Shown here: piece after piece, positions 1-4,782 of the stretch | Layout of the letters: every line of letters starts with the position of its first letter | Position numbering within the stretch: the first letter of the stretch is position 1 | Assembly (NCBI GenBank): GCA_964639075.1 | Contig: CAZXCB010000147.1 | Span: 1-8,702 of the forward strand | DNA length: 8,702 bases | From: JAENVU01 sp964639075 | Lineage (GTDB): Bacteria; Actinomycetota; Acidimicrobiia; IMCC26256; JAENVU01 | Direction of reading: 5' to 3' | The notes under the pieces: model-generated | The model's database searches: none | What the model saw: the letters and a program-made list of their open reading frames with translations, nothing else | Told to the model about the DNA's origin: nothing | Position numbers and translations under genes: made by a program

Positions 1-87
1 CTGATCTACGGCGTCGGCGGCATCATCGCCCCCTTCATCGGGATCAAGATCATCGACATGCTCGTGACGGCACTGGGGGTGAAGTGA
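1..87 (+). CDS. kdpB: KdpB, K+-transporting P-type ATPase subunit B (C-terminal end only)
   Basis: Only the last 28 codons and the TGA stop are in the window. The peptide begins LIYGVGGIIAPFIGIKIID and ends LVTALGVK. This matches the last transmembrane segment and tail of KdpB, the catalytic P-type ATPase subunit of the KdpFABC potassium pump, whose family ends in a similar IYG.GG...PFIGIK.ID pattern. No catalytic motif (DKTGT and so on) is visible because those lie upstream. The identification rests on this short tail plus the kdpC, kdpD and kdpE genes directly downstream. The stop codon (85-87) overlaps the kdpC ATG (87-89) by one base as TGATG, so KdpB and KdpC are probably translationally coupled. 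Confidence 0.9.
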   Translation: MIYGVGGIIAPFIGIKIIDMLVTALGVK

Positions 88-725
88 TGCGACGTCAACT
101 GCTGCCGGCGATCCTGATGATCGTCGTCTTCACCCTGCTGGTCGGGGTGGCGTTCCCGCTGGTGATCACCGGCATCGCGCAGCTGGGCTTCGCCGACCGG
201 GCGAACGGCTCGGAGATCTCGGCGAACGGGCACGTCGTCGGATCGAGCCTGCTCGGCCAGACCTTCACGAAGGCGAAGTACTTCCACGGCCGACCGAGCG
301 CGGCGGGCGCCGCGGCCACGGGCTCGGACGCCACCGACCCGAACGACGACACGAGGACCGTCCCGAACGACCCGGAGGATCTGAATCAGGACATCAGCTC
401 CGGATCCAACTGGGGTCCGACCAACCCGGACCTGCTCGACGCGGTGAGCCAGCGCGTCGCCGACTACCGCGCGAAGAACGGGCTCGCGAAGGGCGCCGAG
501 GTGCCGGTCGACGCGGTGACCGCGTCCGGCTCCGGCCTCGACCCCCACATCTCGATCGCCAACGCACGGATCCAGGCCCGTCGGGTCGCCCGGGTACGGC
601 GCATGCCGCTCGGGCTGGTGAACCGCCTGGTCGACGAGAGCACCGACGGACGATGGTTGGGCTTTCTCGGAGAGCCGGGCGTCAACGTCCTCGAGCTCAA
701 CATCGCACTCGACCGCGCCGCGTGA
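87..725 (+). CDS. kdpC: KdpC, K+-transporting ATPase subunit C
   Basis: 212 aa. KdpC is the single-span subunit that joins the KdpB ATPase to the KdpA channel-like subunit in the KdpFABC high-affinity K+ pump at the cytoplasmic membrane. Residues about 5-31 form one hydrophobic helix after a short basic start (MRRQLLPA). Family landmarks follow: GSSLLGQTF at 52-60, KYFHGRPSA at 64-72, SGSNWGPTNPDLL at 105-117, and the C-terminal block ASGSGLDPHIS at 146-156 followed by A..QA.RVAR. About 190 aa is usual; the excess is mostly an acidic, Asp/Asn-rich stretch at about 79-104. ATG 87 is preferred because it overlaps the kdpB stop as TGATG and has a G-rich ribosome-binding-like stretch (GGGGG, 75-79) upstream. 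A GTG at 84 would add one residue. The next gene, kdpD, begins 17 bases after the stop. Confidence 0.95.
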   Translation: MRRQLLPAILMIVVFTLLVGVAFPLVITGIAQLGFADRANGSEISANGHVVGSSLLGQTFTKAKYFHGRPSAAGAAATGSDATDPNDDTRTVPNDPEDLNQDISSGSNWGPTNPDLLDAVSQRVADYRAKNGLAKGAEVPVDAVTASGSGLDPHISIANARIQARRVARVRRMPLGLVNRLVDESTDGRWLGFLGEPGVNVLELNIALDRAA

Positions 726-742
726 CTCCCTAGGCTCCGGCG

Positions 743-3250
743 ATGGCGCGCGGGAAGCTCCGCATCTACCTCGGCGCGGCGCCGGGCGTCGGCAAGACCT
801 TCGCGATGCTCAACGAGGGCCGACGGCGGCGCGAGCGCGGGACCGACGTCGTCGTCGGGTACGTCGAGACGCACGGTCGCCCGAAGACGGCGGGCCAGAT
901 CGGCGATCTGGAGGTCGTCCCGCGCCACGTCGTCGCCTACCGGGACACGACGTTCGAGGAGATGGACGTCGACGCGGTGCTCGCGCGGGCGCCGAAGGTC
1001 GCGCTCATCGACGAGCTCGCGCACTCCAACATCCCGGGGTGCCGGAACGAGAAGCGGTGGCAGGACGTCGAGGAGCTGCTCGACGCGGGCATCGACGTCA
1101 TCTCGACGGTGAACATCCAACACCTCGAGTCGATGAACGACGTCGTCGAGCAGATCACCGGCATCGAGCAGCGCGAGACGATTCCCGACGAGGTCGTCCG
1201 GCGCGCCGAGCAGGTCGAGCTCGTCGACCAGACCCCCGAGGCGCTGCGCCGGCGCATGGCCCACGGCAACATCTACAAGCCCGAGAAGGTCGACGCCGCG
1301 CTGGCCAACTACTTCCGCGTCGGAAACCTCGGCGCGCTCCGCGAGCTCGCGCTCATGTGGACCGCGGACCGCGTCGACGAGGCGCTCGAGGTGTACCGGG
1401 AGGCGCACGGGATCACCGGCACCTGGGAGACGCGCGAGCGGGTCGTGGTCGCGATCACCGGCGCGCCCGGCGGTGACGACGTCATCCGGCGGGCCGCGCG
1501 CATGGCGATGCGGACACGCGGCGACCTCATCGGCGTGCACGTGCGCCCGGCGGACGGCCTCGCGGGGCCGTCGGGTGAGCGGCTGAGCGAGCTGCGCGGC
1601 TTGCTCTCGGAGCTCGGTGGCGAGTACCACGAGGCGAGCGGCAGCGACGTCGCGGAGACCCTCGTCGCGTTCGCGCGGGCGGAGAACGCGACCCAGCTCG
1701 TGATGGGGGCGAGCCAGCAGTCGCGTTGGAACCAGTTCGTCCGTGGTTCGGTCATCAACGGGGTGCTGCGGTCCTCGGGGCCGATCGACGTGCACGTCAT
1801 ATCGACGGAGTCGGCCGACGAGGGTCTGGCCACCGCGGCGTGGCGGCCGACCTCCCGCGGTCACGTGTCACGTCGGCGGCTGCAGATCGGATGGGCGCTC
1901 GCGTTGGTCGGTCCGCCGCTGCTGAGCGCGCTGTTGTCGCTCGGTCGCCAGGGCCTGGGGCTCCCGAGCGTGCTCCTGCTGTTCCTCGCGCTCGTCGTGG
2001 TCGTCGCCGCGGTCGGGGGTCTGCTCCCCGCGCTGGTCGCGGCCGTCGCCGGGTCGCTCCTCGCGAACTACTACTTCACCCCGCCGATCCACACCTTCAC
2101 GATCGAAGAGGGCGAGAACCTCCTCGCGCTCTTCGTGTTCCTCGCGGTGGCCGCGGTCGTCAGCTGGCTGGTGACGGTCGCGAACCATCGAGCTTCCGAC
2201 GCGGCGCGGGCGCGTGCGGAGGCCGAGACGCTCGCCGCGCTCGGCGGGACGCTCGCGACGAGCGACGACCCGCTGCCCCAGCTGGTGGCGCAGCTGCGGG
2301 CCGCGTTCTCGGCCGGCGCGGTCGCCGTGCTGCGCGAGCAGGACGGGCAGTACCTGGTCGAGGCAGCGGCCGGCGAGCCGGTGCCGGCGGTCCCGACGGA
2401 CGCCGCTTTCGCGGTCCCGATCGGTCCGCTGGAGCAGCTCGTGGTGGGCGGCGCGGATCTCTCGGACGAGGACCTCGACGTGCTGCGCTCGTTCGCGGCC
2501 CAGGTACAGGTCGCGGTCGAGCGCCGCCGGCTGCGCGCCGATGTCGCGGCCGCGGCCGGTCTCGCCGAGGCGAACGAGCTGCGGACGGCGCTGCTCGCGG
2601 CCGTGTCCAACGACCTGCGGACGCCGTTGGCGTCGATCAAGGCGTCGGTGACGAGCCTGCTGCAGCGTGACGTCGACTGGACGCCCGAGGCGACGAGGGA
2701 GTTCCTCGAGACGATCGACGAGGAGAGCGACCGGCTGAACTCGCTCGTCGGGAACCTGCTCGACATGAGCCGGCTCCAGACGGGAGCCCTGCAGCTCGTG
2801 ATGCGTGACGTCGGCCTCGAGGAGGTCGTCCCGCGGGCACTCGCAGGTCTGCCGGATCGTCCCGCCCCGGTGGTGCTCGACCTGCCGGAGACGCTGCCGC
2901 GCGTCAAGGCCGACGCCGGGCTGCTGGAGCGAGCGGTCGCGAACCTCGTGGACAACGCACGTGCGTGGTCGCCGCCCGACCGGTCGGTGCGGGTCGAGGC
3001 CGGTGCGGTTCCCCGACGCGTCGACCTGCGTGTGATCGACCACGGGCCCGGGATCCCGCTGGACCAGCGCGAGCTCATCTTCCAGCCGTTCCAACGACTC
3101 GGTGACAACCCGACCGACGGCACCGGGGTCGGTCTCGGCCTTGCCGTGGCGCGCGGGTTCGTCGAGGCGATGGGCGGGGACCTGACGGTCGAGGACACCC
3201 CGGGCGGCGGGCTGACCATGGTGTTGAGCCTTCCGTTGGTGACCCCGTGA
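743..3250 (+). CDS. kdpD: KdpD, K+-responsive sensor histidine kinase; phospho-acceptor His replaced by Asn
   Basis: 835 aa; family members are usually about 850-900. KdpD senses K+/turgor stress and controls KdpE phosphorylation. Visible domains: N-terminal KdpD P-loop domain (about 1-215) with Walker A GAAPGVGKT at 11-19 and the DELAHSN motif at 90-96; a universal-stress-protein-like domain (about 232-353) with MGASQQSRWNQFVRGS; a four-helix membrane block (about 380-482); a GAF-like region (about 500-595); a dimerisation/phosphotransfer helix (about 610-680); and a HATPase domain with the N box NLVDN (734-738), G1 box DHGPGIP (766-772), F box IFQPFQR and G2 box GTGVGLGLA (793-801). The odd feature is the H box. 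It reads VSNDLRTPLAS, so the expected histidine is N623 (codon AAC at 2609-2611). D624 and T627, associated with phosphatase activity, remain. As read, the protein could not autophosphorylate at the usual site. The frame is otherwise full length with no sign of decay. No strong ribosome-binding site precedes ATG 743; the start fits the family N-terminus. Confidence 0.95.
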   Translation: MARGKLRIYLGAAPGVGKTFAMLNEGRRRRERGTDVVVGYVETHGRPKTAGQIGDLEVVPRHVVAYRDTTFEEMDVDAVLARAPKVALIDELAHSNIPGCRNEKRWQDVEELLDAGIDVISTVNIQHLESMNDVVEQITGIEQRETIPDEVVRRAEQVELVDQTPEALRRRMAHGNIYKPEKVDAALANYFRVGNLGALRELALMWTADRVDEALEVYREAHGITGTWETRERVVVAITGAPGGDDVIRRAARMAMRTRGDLIGVHVRPADGLAGPSGERLSELRGLLSELGGEYHEASGSDVAETLVAFARAENATQLVMGASQQSRWNQFVRGSVINGVLRSSGPIDVHVISTESADEGLATAAWRPTSRGHVSRRRLQIGWALALVGPPLLSALLSLGRQGLGLPSVLLLFLALVVVVAAVGGLLPALVAAVAGSLLANYYFTPPIHTFTIEEGENLLALFVFLAVAAVVSWLVTVANHRASDAARARAEAETLAALGGTLATSDDPLPQLVAQLRAAFSAGAVAVLREQDGQYLVEAAAGEPVPAVPTDAAFAVPIGPLEQLVVGGADLSDEDLDVLRSFAAQVQVAVERRRLRADVAAAAGLAEANELRTALLAAVSNDLRTPLASIKASVTSLLQRDVDWTPEATREFLETIDEESDRLNSLVGNLLDMSRLQTGALQLVMRDVGLEEVVPRALAGLPDRPAPVVLDLPETLPRVKADAGLLERAVANLVDNARAWSPPDRSVRVEAGAVPRRVDLRVIDHGPGIPLDQRELIFQPFQRLGDNPTDGTGVGLGLAVARGFVEAMGGDLTVEDTPGGGLTMVLSLPLVTP

Positions 3251-3260
3251 GCGAGATGTC

Positions 3261-3944
3261 ATGAACCCGACGCGCGTGCTCGTCGTCGACGACGAGCCGC
3301 AGATCCGGCGGGCGCTCGGGGTCAACCTGCGGGCGCGTGGCTACGACGTCGACCTGGCCGAGACCGGCGAGCTCGCGCTCCAGCTCGCGGCCCGCCACCA
3401 TCCCGACGTCGTGGTGCTGGACCTCGGCCTCCCGGGTATCGGCGGGGTCGAGGTCATCCAGGGCCTGCGGGGCTGGACCCAGGTCCCGATCATCGTCCTC
3501 TCGGTGCGCGAGGCCGAGTCGGACAAGGTGGCCGCGCTCGACGCGGGTGCCGACGACTTCGTCACGAAGCCCTTCGGCATGGACGAGCTCCTCGCGCGGC
3601 TGCGCGCCGCCCTCCGTCGTGCCGCACCCGCCGAGGAGGAGGCCGTCGTGGTCACCGACGCGTTCACGATCGACCTCGCGGCGAAGCGGGTCGTCGGCGC
3701 AGGTGGCGACGAGATCCGGCTCACGCCGACGGAGTGGCAGATCGTCGAGCTGCTCGTGCGCAACGCGGGCAAGCTCGTCGCGCAACGCCAGCTGCTCCAG
3801 GAGGTGTGGGGCCCGGAGTACGAGACCGAGACCAACTACCTGCGGGTCTTCATGGCGCAGATCCGTCGCAAGCTCGAACCCGATCCGTCCCGACCGCGCC
3901 ACTTCTTCACCGAGCCCGGGATGGGCTATCGCTTCCAGCCCTGA
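3261..3944 (+). CDS. kdpE: KdpE, OmpR-family response regulator of the kdp operon
   Basis: 227 aa, the usual length. KdpE is the DNA-binding partner of KdpD and activates kdpFABC transcription when phosphorylated. Receiver domain (about 1-120): acidic pair D10/D11 in VLVVDDEP, phospho-acceptor D54 in VVVLDLGLPG, S81 in IIVLSVRE and K103 in VTKPF, so the switch residues are complete. The C-terminal winged-helix domain (about 130-227) has LTPTEWQIVELLVRNAGKLV, then the LLQEVWGPEY and LRVFMAQIRRKLE helices, and ends in GMGYRFQP. ATG 3261 lies 10 bases after the kdpD stop with a weak purine-rich GAGCGAG just upstream, consistent with one operon. Its stop codon lies inside the first hairpin of the repeat at 3930-4010. 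With an intact receiver but a KdpD lacking its histidine, KdpE may depend on another phosphate source or act without phosphorylation; that is inference. Confidence 0.96.
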   Translation: MNPTRVLVVDDEPQIRRALGVNLRARGYDVDLAETGELALQLAARHHPDVVVLDLGLPGIGGVEVIQGLRGWTQVPIIVLSVREAESDKVAALDAGADDFVTKPFGMDELLARLRAALRRAAPAEEEAVVVTDAFTIDLAAKRVVGAGGDEIRLTPTEWQIVELLVRNAGKLVAQRQLLQEVWGPEYETETNYLRVFMAQIRRKLEPDPSRPRHFFTEPGMGYRFQP

Positions 3945-4010
3945 GCGAGGGCTGCGCGCTTCCAGCCCTGAGCGAGGGCTGCCCGCTTCCAGGGCTGATC
4001 GCCCTGGGTC
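3930..4010. repeat. Three-copy 27-base tandem repeat at the kdpE/dedA junction
   Basis: Units lie at 3930-3956, 3957-3983 and 3984-4010. Each begins CGCTTCCAG. Units 1 and 2 differ only at the final base. Unit 3 keeps the first nine bases and the CTGA around the stop-like triplet but differs in both hairpin arms. Unit 1 contains the last four sense codons and the stop of kdpE (R F Q P stop). Because 27 is a multiple of three, the in-frame TGA recurs at 3969 and 3996. The array ends one base short of the end of the dedA stop codon. It looks like local tandem duplication of the kdpE end followed by divergence of the copy nearest dedA. Confidence 0.9.
3936..4007. terminator. Probable bidirectional terminator: three consecutive hairpins
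   Basis: Three 7-bp perfect stems with 5-base loops lie in a row. In 3936-3942/3948-3954 and 3963-3969/3975-3981, CAGCCCT pairs with AGGGCTG around loop GAGCG. In 3989-3995/4001-4007, CCAGGGC pairs with GCCCTGG around loop TGATC. They sit between the convergent kdpE (+) and dedA (-), where a shared terminator is expected. There is no U tract on either strand, as is common for hairpin terminators in high-GC actinobacteria. Arms of hairpins 1 and 2 can also pair with each other in an alternative fold. The terminator role is inferred; the hairpins are seen directly. Confidence 0.6.
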
Positions 4011-4677
4011 ACTCGTCGACGATCTGGTGGAGGTGCTCGGCCTCCTGCTGGGCCTCGGCGTCGCTCACCACGCCGCGCCGCTTGTGCTTGCGGTACTCGA
4101 GGAAGGGCGGGATCAACGAGAGGACGATGATCACGCCGATGATCGGCAGCAGGTACGTGTCGATGTTGTCGGCGCCGATCGCGTCGCCGAGGAAGTAGCC
4201 GAGCAGGGTGACGCCGATCGCCCACAGGAATCCGCCGAGGATGTTGTAGGCGAGGAAGGTCCGGTAGCGCATCGTGCCGACGCCCGCGAGGATCGGCGCG
4301 AACGTGCGCACGACGGGCACGAACCGGGCCATGACGATGGTCTTGGCGCCGTGCTCCTCGAAGAAGTCGTTGGCCCGCGCCACGTGCTCCTGTTTGAACA
4401 GGCGGGAGTTCGGCCGCTGGAAGATCGACGGTCCGACCCGCTTGCCGAACGCGTAGCCGACCTGGTCGCCGACGACCGCGGCCACGAAGCACCCGACGAG
4501 CACGACCGCGATGTTCAGCTTCCCCTGAGACGCGAGGAGTCCCGCGGTGAAGAGGAGGGAGTCGCCGGGCAGGAAGAAGCCGATGAGGAGACCGGACTCC
4601 GCGAAGATGATCAGAATCAGACCGATCGTCCCGAACGACCGGATGAGGTCGTCAGGGCTGAGTGACAGGCCGAGCAT
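4009..4677 (-). CDS. DedA/VTT-domain family inner-membrane protein
   Basis: 222 aa, typical of the DedA family (SNARE-associated/VTT domain). These integral membrane proteins are linked to membrane homeostasis, and some members to lipid-carrier or phospholipid flipping. Visible features: hydrophobic segment at about 15-36 containing E27 (AESG); FFLPGDSLLFTAG at 34-46; a second span at about 55-72 with GDQVGYAFGK at 70-79; then FFEEHGAKTIVMARFVPVVR (105-124) followed by TFAPILAGVGTM (125-136), with R118 and R124 matching the conserved arginines; GGFLWA at 148-153; and two C-terminal spans at about 150-166 and 174-192. The tail is charged (EYRKHKRR, then Glu/Gln-rich). The start at 4677 gives the normal family length. 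No ribosome-binding site is visible just upstream, and a TAGAGT -10-like box lies six bases before the ATG, so a leaderless transcript is possible. The gene converges on kdpE and diverges from topA, and no functional link to either is evident. The specific substrate cannot be told from sequence. Confidence 0.93.
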   Translation of the reverse strand: MLGLSLSPDDLIRSFGTIGLILIIFAESGLLIGFFLPGDSLLFTAGLLASQGKLNIAVVLVGCFVAAVVGDQVGYAFGKRVGPSIFQRPNSRLFKQEHVARANDFFEEHGAKTIVMARFVPVVRTFAPILAGVGTMRYRTFLAYNILGGFLWAIGVTLLGYFLGDAIGADNIDTYLLPIIGVIIVLSLIPPFLEYRKHKRRGVVSDAEAQQEAEHLHQIVDE

Positions 4678-4782
4678 CGGGGCACTCTAGGGCCGGCGAG
4701 GCGGAGGATCCGGGCATGGAGCATGGGTGCTCCGCTACGTTCGCAGCCGTTCTCCGTCCCCGAGCGTCGAAGAGCTCGCACC
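4678..4782. promoter_or_regulatory. Divergent intergenic region with candidate promoters for dedA and topA
   Basis: This 105-base gap separates divergently transcribed dedA and topA, so promoters for both should lie here. On the minus strand TAGAGT (4689-4684) fits the actinobacterial -10 pattern TANNNT and stands six bases before the dedA ATG, a spacing suited to leaderless transcription. On the plus strand TACGTT (4736-4741) also fits TANNNT and would give a topA leader of roughly 35 bases. I see no convincing -35 box for either, and such -10 matches are weak evidence alone. No clear operator palindrome was found. Confidence 0.35.

Noticed and set aside
464..1864. Long minus-strand open frame opposite kdpC/kdpD (466 codons)
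   Set aside because: Its translation is Arg/Asp/Val/Leu-rich low-complexity text with no domain, and it mirrors the codon bias of kdpD. High GC content makes stop codons rare on the opposite strand.
1868..3325. Long minus-strand open frame opposite the 3' half of kdpD (485 codons)
   Set aside because: Arg/His/Glu/Gln-rich with no recognisable motif, and fully antisense to the conserved membrane, GAF and kinase regions of KdpD.
3337..4665. Plus-strand open frame spanning kdpE and the antisense of dedA (442 codons)
   Set aside because: It runs out of frame through kdpE and then opposite dedA. Both real genes have clear family motifs, and this frame has Ser/Arg then Asp/Glu/Arg low-complexity composition.
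4723..4782. Upstream ATG start for topA
   Set aside because: It would add 20 residues (MGAPLRSQ...) not expected in the family. GTG 4783 gives the normal MAKSLVIVES start, and the extra stretch fits better as leader and promoter sequence.
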